Positions 43,496 through 52,779 are shown, counted from the first letter of the stretch. The stretch: 64,000 nt of DNA from Cystobacter fuscus DSM 2262 (GCF_000335475.2 NZ_ANAH02000014.1:186001-250000); one strand, 5' to 3'. Notes: generated by a model from the letters alone, not told the origin. Made by a program: numbers and translations.

Positions 43496-45812
43496 CGCGC
43501 TTCTCCTTCCTTCCAGGCCCATGCAGGCCGAAGCGTTCGAGCACCTGCTCCACCTCGTCGTCCAGCGCCGCGCCCGCGAGGATGACGGCGGGGTCCATGT
43601 CCAGGCGCACCAGGGCCCGCGCGCCCGAGGCGTCCTGTCCGTGCAGGGGCAGCAGGGTCCGGGCGATGCCCTCCTTCTCCCGGGGAGGGAAGAACCCGAA
43701 GGCCAGCCGCAGCGCCGGGAGCGCGACGAGGAAGTCCTCTTCCGTGAGCTGGCGGATGAGCTCGTCCAGCACCGAGGTGAGGGCGGGCGTGTGCACCACC
43801 TGCTCGCGGGCGAGCCGGAACAGCCCGGCCAGGAAGTCTCCAAGGGTGGAAGGGCGCGCGGCGGCGCGAGTGGCGCGCAGGGCGGCGGCCTCGGCGCTCG
43901 CCTCGTCGGGGAAGCGAGACAGGGACCAGAGCGCCCCGAGCGAGGCTCCGCGCACCGCGGGCGGCGCATGGAGGGACGCGAGCCGGCGCTCGAACACGGC
44001 GCTGGCCCGGGCCACGTCGAGCGCGAGGGGCTGGGCGGCGAAGCGCAGCGTGTCGCGCAGCGCGGCCATGGCCCGGAGGTGTCCCTCGTCGCTGGGGAGC
44101 GAGGGACCGTCGAGCTGCTCGAGCAACCACAGGCCGCGCTCGACGGCCGCCGCGAGCAATTGCCCCACCTCGGCGGAGCCCTGGGCGCCGAGCAGCACGT
44201 CATGCCGCCAGATGGCGAGCAGCCGCTCCAGGGCCGCGCCCAGCCGCGCGAGGTCCGGCTCGTTGCCCGCCTGCGCGGCCACCGCGGTGAGGACGCGCCG
44301 GGCCAGGTGCTTCGCGCCGATGAAGAAGCTCTCGGCCAGGAGCAGGGTGAGCCGCTCCAGGTTCGGGCCCGCCTGGAGGAGGGCTTCCTCCAGACGCGCG
44401 GTGGCGGCCTGCTCCAGGGTGGCGCCCCAGCCCGAGGCCTCGATGACCCAGGAGAGGAAGTCCTCCGCGGGAGCCACCGTCCAGGACTCCTGGAGCACGG
44501 GCTCGGTGGGGAAGGTGGGGCCCGAGTTCCGGGTGAAGCCGGGGAGGCCGAGCACCCGCAGGCGGTGGAGCACGCGGCCGCGCTCCACGTCGCCGGGCTC
44601 GCGCAGCTCCAGCCGCACCGTGCGGGGGCTCGGGCCGGGGGTGAGGCCGTGGGCGTGCAGCGTGTGCTCGACGTCCGTGAGCAGGGGAGGCCGGGGCGTG
44701 AGGGGGCTGAGCCGTCCGGTGCGCTCGCCGCTGAAGGCACGCAGCACCTCGGCGAGCAGCGGGTGCGTGTCGGGCGAGGGCACGCCCCGGCCCGTCCACG
44801 GCAGGGCCACGTCCAGCGACTCCTTCACCAGCGCGGAGGCGAGCCCATCCAGCAGGTCCGTGCGCGAGAGCACCGCGTGGCCGCGCAGCCGGGCGAGGCC
44901 CTCGGCCATGACGGAGGCGGCGATGAGATCCGCCGACGACACGTGCTGGCCCCGCCCGCGCAGCCGCCCGACGGCCTCGCGCAGCAGGAGCCCGGGAGCG
45001 GCCTCGGCGCCGGACTCCCAGAGCGCTTGATAGAAGGCGGGCGAGGGCATACCGGACTCGTATCCGGCGAAGGAGTCCAGGCGGCGGAAGCTGTACGGGA
45101 CGAGGTAGCTCTTCGCGGAGGGGTGGCTCGGCACGGGGGGAAAGCCGGCCCCGGGCCTCGCTTGGGCCCGCGCGAGCACGGGGGCATGGAAACCGCCGCA
45201 CACCACCACCACGGGCCCATCGTCTCGCGCGAGCGCCGCCTCCACGTGGGTGAGCATGAAGGCCTCGCGTTGGGTGTCGCGCTCGGACGCCTCCTCCTCG
45301 CCGCGCAGGGAGTCGAAGTAGACGCGCAACCGCTCGGCGAGCACGTCCATGCCGAGCGGTTGCTCGAAGAGGTGATCCCACAGGGCGTCCATGCCCTCCA
45401 GGCCCAGCTTCTGGCAGAGCGCCTCGATGGCCCGGGCAGTGCGGCGCTCCCCGTCCGAGTAGCGGTTGCGCACGCCCTCGAAGGCCTTGTCCCAGGCGGG
45501 CAGGTCCATGAAGCGCACCTGGGCGCCCGCCGCGTGTCCCCGCGTCAGCGCCACCCACTCGGGCGAGTACGCGCAGAATGGCGTCCACGAGGCCTGGGTG
45601 CGCTCCTCGTCGCGCCAGGCGCTGAAGACGGCGAGGGGCGGCTCGTGCGGCAGGAGCAGCTCCTCCAGCCGGGGGTTCATGTCCACGGGCCCCTCGATGA
45701 GCACGTGGCGGGGCCGCACGGTCTCGAGGGTGTGGACCACGAGCCGGGCGCAGGCCGGGCTGTGGTGGCGCACGCCGACGACGTGGAGCCGGGAGTCGTT
45801 CCGCCCGCTCAC
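43485..45812 (-). CDS. yehM: DUF5682-family protein (YehM-like), possible EreA/ChaN/TraB-type enzyme
   Basis: The 775-residue protein has an N-terminal region with GVRHHSPACARL, then VLIEGP about 20 residues later, and CGGFHAPVL near 215. The H...E...GxxH pattern resembles the catalytic residues of the ChaN/EreA/TraB superfamily. That superfamily includes erythromycin esterase and Tiki-type metalloproteases, so an enzymatic role is plausible but unproved. The C-terminal two thirds are helical and contain no other known domain. The GTG at 45812 follows an AGGGTGAGC stretch; the stop of the AAA+ gene is 4 bp upstream. Size agrees with E. coli YehM (about 760 residues). Confidence 0.8.
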   Translation of the reverse strand: MSGRNDSRLHVVGVRHHSPACARLVVHTLETVRPRHVLIEGPVDMNPRLEELLLPHEPPLAVFSAWRDEERTQASWTPFCAYSPEWVALTRGHAAGAQVRFMDLPAWDKAFEGVRNRYSDGERRTARAIEALCQKLGLEGMDALWDHLFEQPLGMDVLAERLRVYFDSLRGEEEASERDTQREAFMLTHVEAALARDDGPVVVVCGGFHAPVLARAQARPGAGFPPVPSHPSAKSYLVPYSFRRLDSFAGYESGMPSPAFYQALWESGAEAAPGLLLREAVGRLRGRGQHVSSADLIAASVMAEGLARLRGHAVLSRTDLLDGLASALVKESLDVALPWTGRGVPSPDTHPLLAEVLRAFSGERTGRLSPLTPRPPLLTDVEHTLHAHGLTPGPSPRTVRLELREPGDVERGRVLHRLRVLGLPGFTRNSGPTFPTEPVLQESWTVAPAEDFLSWVIEASGWGATLEQAATARLEEALLQAGPNLERLTLLLAESFFIGAKHLARRVLTAVAAQAGNEPDLARLGAALERLLAIWRHDVLLGAQGSAEVGQLLAAAVERGLWLLEQLDGPSLPSDEGHLRAMAALRDTLRFAAQPLALDVARASAVFERRLASLHAPPAVRGASLGALWSLSRFPDEASAEAAALRATRAAARPSTLGDFLAGLFRLAREQVVHTPALTSVLDELIRQLTEEDFLVALPALRLAFGFFPPREKEGIARTLLPLHGQDASGARALVRLDMDPAVILAGAALDDEVEQVLERFGLHGPGRKEKRDAP

Positions 45813-45816
45813 GCGC

Positions 45817-46935
45817 TCACCCTGGCAGCAGGTGGCGGGCGTCGTACAGGGCGCGCCAGTGGGGGCCGGTGCGGCGGGACACGCGCTGCTCCAGGTAGAC
45901 GCGCAGCCGCTTGAGGTCCTCGGCGTTGTCCTTGGCCGCGGTGCCGGCCAGACACTCGACGAGGTCCGCCGCCGAGCCGCCATCGCCGCGCAGGTAGTAG
46001 CCGCGCACGCCCACCGCGTGGGCCACGGACACGGCCTCGGCGGTGGAGAGCACCGAGCTGAGCCGCTCCAGGGCCTGGCCCTCGCGCGTCTCGCCCGAGC
46101 GCAGCTCGCGGAAGGTGGTGACGAGCACCTCCAGCAAGTCCTCCGGCGGCGTCATCGGCACGCCCGAGCGCTGGAGCAGCCGCGCCGTCTCGTCGCGCAC
46201 GAGCGCCAGCTCGGTGGCGAAGTCGCCGATGGGGAACACCGTCTCGAAGTTGAAGCGCCGCTTGAGCGCCGCGCTCATCTCGTTGACGCCCCGGTCGCGC
46301 GTGTTGGCGGTGGCGATGATGTTGAAGCCCTCGCGGGCGAACACCATGGCGTCCGCGTCCTTGAGCTCCGGCACCGCGAGCACCCGGTCCGACAGCATGG
46401 ACAGCAGCGAGTCCTGCACCTCGATGGGGCAGCGGGAGATCTCCTCGAAGCGCACCACCCGGCCCTCTTTCATGCCGGTGTAGAGCGGGGCGGGCACGAG
46501 CGCGCGGGGCGTGGGGCCCTCGGAGACGAGCAGCGCGTAGTTCCACGAGTACTTGATTTGATCCTCGGTGATGGAGGCGCCGCCCTGGATGGTGAGGGTG
46601 GAGGTGCCGGAGATGGCGGCGGCGAGCAGCTCGGACAGGAGGCTCTTGGCGGTGCCGGGCTCGCCCACGAGCATCAACCCGCGGTTGGTGGCGAGCGTCA
46701 CCATGGCCCGGTCCACGAGGCTCGGGTTGCCCACGAACTTGCGCTGCACGCCCAGGGCCTCGTCGCCGAGGATGAAGCGGCGCACGGCGTGCAGTGACAG
46801 GTTCCAGCCCGGGGGCCGGGGGGCGTTGTCCGCGTCGCGCAGCCGCGCGAGCTCCTCCGCGTGGAGCACTTCCGCGGGAGGCCGTTGGATCTCCGTCGCC
46901 GTCGCCGCCGTGTTCTTCCTTCGGGTCGTCGCCAT
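45817..46935 (-). CDS. yehL: MoxR-type AAA+ ATPase (YehL-like)
   Basis: The 372-residue protein is a single AAA+ module of the MoxR group. Walker A reads GEPGTAKS (near 90), with the last glycine of the usual GxxGxGKS replaced by alanine as in many MoxR proteins. The Walker B region reads VVRFEEISR, with EE in place of DE. Sensor 1 lies in NIIATANTRDRG and an arginine-finger region follows. MoxR ATPases remodel or assemble protein complexes, usually with a VWA partner, which is encoded two genes downstream. The ATG at 46935 has a GAGGA site; GTG 46950 overlaps the previous stop as GTGA and is an alternative. Size agrees with E. coli YehL. Confidence 0.88.
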   Translation of the reverse strand: MATTRRKNTAATATEIQRPPAEVLHAEELARLRDADNAPRPPGWNLSLHAVRRFILGDEALGVQRKFVGNPSLVDRAMVTLATNRGLMLVGEPGTAKSLLSELLAAAISGTSTLTIQGGASITEDQIKYSWNYALLVSEGPTPRALVPAPLYTGMKEGRVVRFEEISRCPIEVQDSLLSMLSDRVLAVPELKDADAMVFAREGFNIIATANTRDRGVNEMSAALKRRFNFETVFPIGDFATELALVRDETARLLQRSGVPMTPPEDLLEVLVTTFRELRSGETREGQALERLSSVLSTAEAVSVAHAVGVRGYYLRGDGGSAADLVECLAGTAAKDNAEDLKRLRVYLEQRVSRRTGPHWRALYDARHLLPG

Positions 46936-46946
46936 GGTCGTCGTCC

Positions 46947-49900
46947 TCACGCGGGCCGCAGGCCCTCGAGGTCCCTCACCAGCTCGGAAAAGAGGATGGC
47001 ATCCAGCGAGCCCCAGGCCTGGAGATCCTTGTCGCCCCAGGAGTGGGCCCGGCGCACCTTCACCACGCCGAGTTCCTGCTCGGGAGAGTCGGCGAGGGAG
47101 CCCGTGTAGAGGCCAGGATCGAGATCGAGCTCGGCCACGCGGTCATCGCCCAGCGGTTTCTCCATCCAGCCCGCCACGCCGCCGTCCTGGGGGGCCCCGC
47201 GCCGCCAGCCCCGCGCCTCCAGGCCCAGCACCTTGCCCGTGGGCAGCTTGAGGCCCTTCACCCGCTCGAGCTTCGTGGCCTCGCGCTCCGCCGGTTCCAG
47301 CGCGTGGGTGGAGCGGCCGAGCTGGGCGAAGGGTTGCAGCAGTTGGTAGTCGGCGAGGATCTGCCCCCACGCGCCCGCCGTCTTGCCGTCCAGCTCCAGC
47401 GCATGGGGCAGGCCCACGAGGGCGTCCTCGGGGAGCGTCCAGGTGTCCTCGTTCGGGTCGGCGAAGGTGCGGTCCTCGGCGACGCGGAAGGTGTCCGTGA
47501 GCGCGCCCTCGGGCGAGTACGTGCCCCACACCAGCCGGCGCACCACGTGGATGAGCAGCGGGTGCTCGACGAAGAAGCGGCGGAAGACCTCGGGGCTCCA
47601 GCGGCGCCGGGCGCACATGGCCAGCTCCAGGCGGAGGATTTGAGTGCTCGCGGCCGTCTTGGCGTCCTTCTTGAGCGCCTTCCACTGCTCCACCGCGGCG
47701 TTCGCCTTCTCCGCGTCATCCTTCTGGCCGGGCTTGGGCATGTCCTTGAGCCGGGTGCCGGAGGCGTCCTTGACGAAGGGCTTGAGCTGCTCGTCGAAGC
47801 CCACGGTGAAGGTGCGCTCGCCGAAGTCCAGGGCGAGCGAGCCGCTCTCGTCCAGTCCGAGGTCGGGCACGAGCCGGTCGGCCAGCTCCTGGCGGGTGAG
47901 GCCGCGCGCCTCGGCGATCTGCTCGATCTTCTCCTGGGCCTTCTGTTGCAGGCCCTTGAACTTCACCTTCTCGGCGATGCCGTTGAGGTAGATGAGCGTG
48001 ACGTCGGTGCCGATGGTGGCCAGCACGTCGAGCCCCATGACGGCGCGGGCGTGAGCGGTCTCGCCGGGCCACACGCGGATGAGCGGGGCGAGCTTGCGCG
48101 CGGTGTCGTCATCGCCGAGCGGGCCGAGCGCCTGGAAGGCCCAGGACTCCTTGCTCGGAGCGCCCACCGTCATCCAGGACTCGAAGAGGCCCCAGGAGAA
48201 GCGGGCGAGGCTGGCGGGGTCGCACGCGGCCTTCACCTGCTCCAGGCCCGCGTAGGGCGCATCCAGGGAAGAGAAGGAGAGCAGGGTCACGAGTTCCCGG
48301 ACGGCCGCGAGGGGCAGCTTCGCGGAGCGGTCCTGGAGCAGGGGGCGGGGCAGCCCATCGAGGCCGAGGGTCTCGGGCAGGGTGGGGAGCTTGGCGGGAA
48401 AGAGGTTGAGCGGATCGAAGGCGAGGACGCGCCGCACGGCCTCGCGCACCTGGGGGGACACGCGGCCGGCCACGTCGAGCACGGTGGCCTCCTGGCCATT
48501 GGAGGCGAGCATGCGCAGGGCGGCGCATGCGGCGTCCTTGGCCTTGCCAGGCTTGCCGAGCGCGGGGACGAGCAGTCCGGCGGTGGCGTGCTCGGGGTGG
48601 CGCACGAGCCACGCCTGGGCGGAGAGGCGGGCCTTCTTGGAGCGGTGGAAGGCCTCGGCCACCTGGGGAGCGAGCCGGGTCACGGCGTAGGGCGCGAGCA
48701 GGGCGTAGGTCTCGGCGCCGTACGTGGTGACGACGTCGACGAGGGTCGGGAGCACCGCGAGCCCCAGCCGCGCGATGATGGCGCAGAGCCACTCTCCCGT
48801 GTACCGGCGGGGCTCGAGCTTGCCGAGGTACTTGAGGGCGAGTGCTTCCGGAGCGTAGACGAAGAAACGAATGTCCAGCTGCTCGGGCACGCAGGTAGGG
48901 TCCACCTTTCCGCTCAGCAGTTCCTGCTCTCGCACCGTGCTGCCGTAGGGCTTGTACTCCCAGCCCATGCGCCGGGACCATTCCTCCTGTTCGCCCTCGC
49001 GCCACACGAGCGCATCGGGGAGCGCCGGGGGCACCACGCCGTCGAGCACGGGGAGCGCCTCGGGCTTCTGGCTCGAGCGCCAGGGGGGACGGGCGAGGAC
49101 GGGGGGGAGCTGCTCGGGGGTCGCGTCGGGGACGTCCGGGCCGGCCTGGGCCTGGAGGCGGGCCACCACCTCGCGCGCCGCGTCGGACAGGGAGGGGAGG
49201 GCGGCGCGCACGGCGGCGGGCTCGCGGCGCAGCAGGTGGCCGAGGATGGAGCGCGCCTGATCGCCTTCCTTGCCCCGGAGGGCGGCCCGGGGGGTGATGA
49301 GCCGCAGTGCGCGCTGGGGCCAGCGCACGGCCGCCTCGATGAGGAACGGGAGAGCCTCCTTCTCGGCGTTGAGCAGCAGTTGCATCGCCTCATCCGCGTT
49401 GATGCTCGCGGTGAGCTCGGCCCAGGTCCGCACCGCTTCGGCTCCCATGAGCTTGGGCTGGAGTTCACGCAGGAGCGCGAGGCCGTGCACCCCCATGCCA
49501 TCGAGCAGCGAGGCCAGGTGGCCATTGGGCTCGCGCAGCAGATTCCAGACGTCCACATGGGGGATGAGCGGGGCGAGCGTGTCGGGCTCCGAGACGCTGC
49601 TCAGGATGAAGGGGAAGCCCGGCTCCTGGGCCGCGACGAACTCCTCGGCCTGGGCGCGCACCCAGGCGGTCTCGGTGGGGAAGAGGAAGGCGGAGGCGGC
49701 GCGGCGCGTCTCGGAGTCGCGCAGGAGGGCGGCGGCGTCGCGAGCGGCCTGGTAGCCCGCGTCATCCGTCTGGGTGGCGAGCAGGGCGCGCAGGCGGGGC
49801 AGGCCGCGCAAGTGGCCGCGCGAGAGCAGGTTGTAGTGCTGGTGATGGGGGTTGGTGTTCACGCCCCGCCGGGCATGGAGCGCCTTGTCACCCGCCAGAT

Positions 49901-50633
49901 ACAGGTCCAGGGAGAGGAGCGCGGCGCGCGTGGCGTGGACGGGCCCGCCCAGGGCGAAGAGCAGATCGATGATGGGCTCGGGGCGGGGGACCTTGTTCCA
50001 GGACTCCTGGTACTGGAGGAAGATGACCAGGACGGCGTCCTCCTCGGGCGTGCCGAGGGAGGGCTCGGTGCGCCCGATGCGCTCGGCGACGGCGCGGGTC
50101 TCGGCGGTGAGGTGGCTCTCGTGCGTGTCCTCGGGGATGAGCCCGGGGGGGACGCGCTCGAGGAAGTCCTCGCGCACCAGGGCCCAGGACTTCTTCACGG
50201 GGGCGAGCGGACGCACCGGCACGGCGACGCCACCCCGGCGCGGATGGACGCGGCGCAGGAGGGACTCGGTCCAGGCGATGGGGGCATCCGGGTCAGCGGT
50301 GGGCCGGGGCGGGACGGGTGCTTCGGGAGGGGCGACAGGTGCCTCGGGGGCGGCGGGGGCCTTGGTCTTCCTGGCGGGCGCGGGCGAAGGCGGGCTCGCG
50401 GGGGGCGGTGCCTCGGCGCTGGCGGTGTCGCCCACCTCCGCGTAGCCCTTCTTCTGCTTCTCGGCGATGAGCTTGTCCTGCTCGGCCCGGGCCTTCTCGG
50501 CGGTGGGGAAGGACTTCTGCTGGCTCTGCCCGCTCGTGCCGATGCGGCCCCAGCGCACGGTGAAGCCAGTGTCCTCGGCTTCGATCTCCCAGAACTTCCT
50601 CGACGAGCCCTCGACCAGTTCGAAGCGACGCAT
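46947..50633 (-). CDS. yehI: WGR and DUF4132 (MolR-family) protein (YehI-like)
   Basis: The 1228-residue protein begins with a WGR domain (about 1-70, with the eponymous motif in TVRWGRIGTSG). A proline/alanine linker (about 75-125) leads into a large helical region with HEAT-like repeats, and a C-terminal DUF4132 segment (GLPHALELDGKTAGAW, DYQLLQPFAQLGR). WGR domains in PARP proteins contact DNA ends, which hints at nucleic acid binding. E. coli YehI (MolR family) has the same order and about 1210 residues. It is the first gene of the operon. The ATG at 50633 has a GGAG site about 9 bp upstream. No enzymatic motif is seen. Confidence 0.88.
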   Translation of the reverse strand: MRRFELVEGSSRKFWEIEAEDTGFTVRWGRIGTSGQSQQKSFPTAEKARAEQDKLIAEKQKKGYAEVGDTASAEAPPPASPPSPAPARKTKAPAAPEAPVAPPEAPVPPRPTADPDAPIAWTESLLRRVHPRRGGVAVPVRPLAPVKKSWALVREDFLERVPPGLIPEDTHESHLTAETRAVAERIGRTEPSLGTPEEDAVLVIFLQYQESWNKVPRPEPIIDLLFALGGPVHATRAALLSLDLYLAGDKALHARRGVNTNPHHQHYNLLSRGHLRGLPRLRALLATQTDDAGYQAARDAAALLRDSETRRAASAFLFPTETAWVRAQAEEFVAAQEPGFPFILSSVSEPDTLAPLIPHVDVWNLLREPNGHLASLLDGMGVHGLALLRELQPKLMGAEAVRTWAELTASINADEAMQLLLNAEKEALPFLIEAAVRWPQRALRLITPRAALRGKEGDQARSILGHLLRREPAAVRAALPSLSDAAREVVARLQAQAGPDVPDATPEQLPPVLARPPWRSSQKPEALPVLDGVVPPALPDALVWREGEQEEWSRRMGWEYKPYGSTVREQELLSGKVDPTCVPEQLDIRFFVYAPEALALKYLGKLEPRRYTGEWLCAIIARLGLAVLPTLVDVVTTYGAETYALLAPYAVTRLAPQVAEAFHRSKKARLSAQAWLVRHPEHATAGLLVPALGKPGKAKDAACAALRMLASNGQEATVLDVAGRVSPQVREAVRRVLAFDPLNLFPAKLPTLPETLGLDGLPRPLLQDRSAKLPLAAVRELVTLLSFSSLDAPYAGLEQVKAACDPASLARFSWGLFESWMTVGAPSKESWAFQALGPLGDDDTARKLAPLIRVWPGETAHARAVMGLDVLATIGTDVTLIYLNGIAEKVKFKGLQQKAQEKIEQIAEARGLTRQELADRLVPDLGLDESGSLALDFGERTFTVGFDEQLKPFVKDASGTRLKDMPKPGQKDDAEKANAAVEQWKALKKDAKTAASTQILRLELAMCARRRWSPEVFRRFFVEHPLLIHVVRRLVWGTYSPEGALTDTFRVAEDRTFADPNEDTWTLPEDALVGLPHALELDGKTAGAWGQILADYQLLQPFAQLGRSTHALEPAEREATKLERVKGLKLPTGKVLGLEARGWRRGAPQDGGVAGWMEKPLGDDRVAELDLDPGLYTGSLADSPEQELGVVKVRRAHSWGDKDLQAWGSLDAILFSELVRDLEGLRPA

Positions 50634-50813
50634 TGCAGTCTCCGCGCGAACCGAAACCGTAGCGCACCCCCCCACCTCGCGGATGGCCGAGGGCTGCCTT
50701 TTTGCAATCCTGGGGGCGACTGGGCTAGCAATACGGCCCTCCGCCCGGGCCTGGACCGGCGATTCACGCTCGACCCTGCTCTGGCCCTCATTCCCTCTGG
50801 AGAGCACCTCGTT

Positions 50814-51278
50814 ATGTCCGAAGAGAAGAGCAAGCCCGAAGGCAAGAAGCTGCGGCGCCCCATCGACGACGTTCGCGACGAGCTGTTGAAGGATCCGGAC
50901 GTGAAGGAGCAGGCCCGTCTGCTCCAGATCCCCGTGGAGCAGTACGTGGAGAAGATCCTCGACTACGCCTCCCATCCGGAGAAGCCGCCCGCGATCATGA
51001 TCGTCCCGGACGAGGCGCTCAAGAAGGAGGACCCCAGCATCCCGACCGTCGCCGAGGTCGAGACCCACCTGCAGCGGATGGTCAATGGGGAGATCCCCAT
51101 CATCCCCGGCCAGTCGCAGGATGGCTTCAGCAAGGGCCCCACGCCGGCGCAGTACCAGCGGACGCTCGGCGGCGAGGATTCCGTCCCCTACAAGGTTCCC
51201 CCGAAGACCGATGCCTCTTCCAAGGAACTGTCTCAGGAACTGGAACTCCAGCGCCCGAAACCCAAGTTCAAGCCCTGA
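50814..51278 (+). CDS. Small hydrophilic protein, unknown
   Basis: The 154-residue protein is acidic in its first half and proline/lysine-rich at the end. A short helical block (DDVRDELLKDPDVKEQARLL) is followed by a region with VPDEALKKEDPS. It has no signal peptide and no recognised domain. The ATG at 50814 follows GGAGAG. It is divergent from the yeh-like operon, with 180 bp between them, so it might share a regulatory region with it. I do not recognise its family. Confidence 0.7.
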   Translation: MSEEKSKPEGKKLRRPIDDVRDELLKDPDVKEQARLLQIPVEQYVEKILDYASHPEKPPAIMIVPDEALKKEDPSIPTVAEVETHLQRMVNGEIPIIPGQSQDGFSKGPTPAQYQRTLGGEDSVPYKVPPKTDASSKELSQELELQRPKPKFKP

Positions 51279-51402
51279 GGTTCTCGCGCGAGCGCGCCCA
51301 TCCCCTTGATTTCCCGGGCATTTTCAAAAATGGCGAAATTCTCGGGGGATCAGGAAACAAATAATCGGGGCGTGCGAGAATCCTTTTGTCAGTAGCACTT
51401 AC

Positions 51403-51418
51403 GGCCGCCGCGGCGGCC
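51403..51418 (+). promoter_or_regulatory. Palindromic GC stem before the small glycine-rich gene
   Basis: GGCCGCCGCGGCGGCC is a perfect 16-bp palindrome located about 10 bp before the AAAAGGA ribosome-binding site (51424-51430) of the gene starting at 51438. As RNA it could fold and cover the leader. The region just upstream (51310-51370) is unusually AT-rich for this window. Confidence 0.4.
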
Positions 51419-51437
51419 CCTCGAAAAGGATTTCATC

Positions 51438-51863
51438 ATGGGTTTCCTCGGCGGAATCGGTAAGGCCCTCGGCAAGGTTGCTAGCTTCGCGGCTCCCATC
51501 GTCTCCATGGTCAACCCGCTGGCGGGCGCGGCCCTGAGCTTCGCGGGCAACCTCGCGAGCGGCAAGAGCCTGACGCAGTCGCTGTTCAGCGCGGCGTCCG
51601 GCCTCATCCCCGGTGGTGGCGGAGCCGGTGGCGTGTTCGGCAACCTCCTGGGCAAGTTCGGCGGGGCCGCCGGGTTCCTGGACGGCGCGGGCGGCAACAG
51701 CATCCTGAGCTCCGCGCTCAACCTGGCCACCGGCAAGAAGGGCGTGACGGACGTGCTGGGCCAGCTGATGGGCAACTTCGCCCAGAAGGGCCTGAGCCAG
51801 CTCGGCCTGAACAACGCGACGGAGCTCGCCGCCCAGCGCATGGCCCAGATGCTGCTGCAGTAA
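51438..51863 (+). CDS. Small glycine/alanine-rich amphipathic protein
   Basis: The 141-residue protein has amphipathic helices rich in Gly, Ala, Ser and Leu, with hydrophobic segments such as AAPIVSMVNPLAGAALSFAG and a glycine run IPGGGGAGG. There is no cleavable signal, cysteine or known domain. Codon use and a strong ribosome-binding site (AAAAGGA) suggest high expression. It stands alone with its own AT-rich upstream region and a strong terminator. Its composition could suit a pore-forming, bacteriocin-like or structural role, but that is speculation. Confidence 0.7.
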   Translation: MGFLGGIGKALGKVASFAAPIVSMVNPLAGAALSFAGNLASGKSLTQSLFSAASGLIPGGGGAGGVFGNLLGKFGGAAGFLDGAGGNSILSSALNLATGKKGVTDVLGQLMGNFAQKGLSQLGLNNATELAAQRMAQMLLQ

Positions 51864-51887
51864 GCCAGACGCCAGCACTCGCACTCG

Positions 51888-51928
51888 CGGGCCCGGGAGG
51901 ATATCCTCTCCGGGCCCGTCGTGTTTTC
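51888..51928 (+). terminator. Intrinsic terminator
   Basis: CGGGCCCGG (51888-51896) pairs with CCGGGCCCG (51910-51918), with GAGGATATCCTC between them adding a second small palindrome. A T-rich run, GTGTTTT, follows. It lies 24 bp after the stop of the small glycine-rich gene and is the most canonical terminator in the window. Confidence 0.8.
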
Positions 51929-52043
51929 GGCCCCACCCGGGGCACCGAGGGTCCTCCATCCGACTTTTCAGGCACTCGGACGCGAGTTGACCGCGTGAGT
52001 CGGGTAGAGGGGGGCTCATCGACACGCGAGTCGCGGAGGCACG

Positions 52044-52727
52044 ATGAGTTCGTTGAAGAGCCTGCTGCCGGAGGAGTGGCACGAGGCGCTGCGGGACGTC
52101 CTGGCGAGCCCGGGGTTCGGGCAACTGGAGGCGTTCGTGGCGCAGGAGCGCCGGCGACACACGGTGTATCCGCCCGAGGAGGATCTGTTCTCGGCCTTCC
52201 GGTTGACGCCGTACGGCCAGGTGAAGGTCCTCATCCTCGGGCAGGATCCGTATCACGGGGCGGGACAGGCGCACGGGCTGGCCTTCTCGGTGCGGCCGGG
52301 CGTCAAACCCCCGCCCTCGCTGGTGAACATCTTCAAGGAGCTCCAGTCGGACCTGGGTCTGCCCCGGCCGAAGGACGGCTCGCTGGTGCCGTGGGCCGAG
52401 CGGGGCGTGTTGCTGCTCAACGCGGTGCTGACGGTGCGCGAGGCCGAGCCCAACTCCCATGCGGGACACGGCTGGGAGACCTTCACGGACGCGGTCATCC
52501 GGGCGGTGAACGAGCAGCCGGAGCCGGTCGTGTTCGTGCTGTGGGGCAGCTATGCCCAGAAGAAGCAGGCGCTCATCGACGAGCGGCGGCATGCGGTGCT
52601 CAAGGGCCCGCACCCCTCGCCGCTGTCGGCCAAGCGGGGCTTCTTTGGCAGCAAGCCCTTCAGCCACGCCAACGCGGAGCTGGAGAAGCGCGGGCGCGCG
52701 CCCGTGGATTGGCGGCTGCCCGGGTGA
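52044..52727 (+). CDS. ung: Uracil-DNA glycosylase, family 1
   Basis: The 227-residue enzyme removes uracil from DNA at the start of base excision repair. GQDPYHG at 66-72 holds the catalytic aspartate (68) and contacts the uracil. [10 protein letters not shown] follows, and HPSPLSA near 189-195 supplies the DNA-intercalating loop. Length and motif spacing are normal. The start follows GGAGGCACG. It is probably cotranscribed with the next gene, since only 52 bp separate them. Confidence 0.96.
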   Translation: MSSLKSLLPEEWHEALRDVLASPGFGQLEAFVAQERRRHTVYPPEEDLFSAFRLTPYGQVKVLILGQDPYHGAGQAHGLAFSVRPGVKPPPSLVNIFKELQSDLGLPRPKDGSLVPWAERGVLLLNAVLTVREAEPNSHAGHGWETFTDAVIRAVNEQPEPVVFVLWGSYAQKKQALIDERRHAVLKGPHPSPLSAKRGFFGSKPFSHANAELEKRGRAPVDWRLPG

Positions 52728-52779
52728 GGGGCGCCCCCCGCGAGCGTGTTGCCTCGCGACTGGTTAGAGTCCCGTCACC

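Noticed and set aside
46794-51278. Very long plus-strand frame ending with the small protein gene
   Set aside because: Only its last 155 codons, from ATG 50814 with a ribosome-binding site, look genuine; the rest opposes the WGR-DUF4132 gene.
51310-51437. Possible sigma54-type promoter before the small glycine-rich gene
   Set aside because: TGGC occurs but the matching TTGC at the -12 position is absent; no better promoter could be defined.
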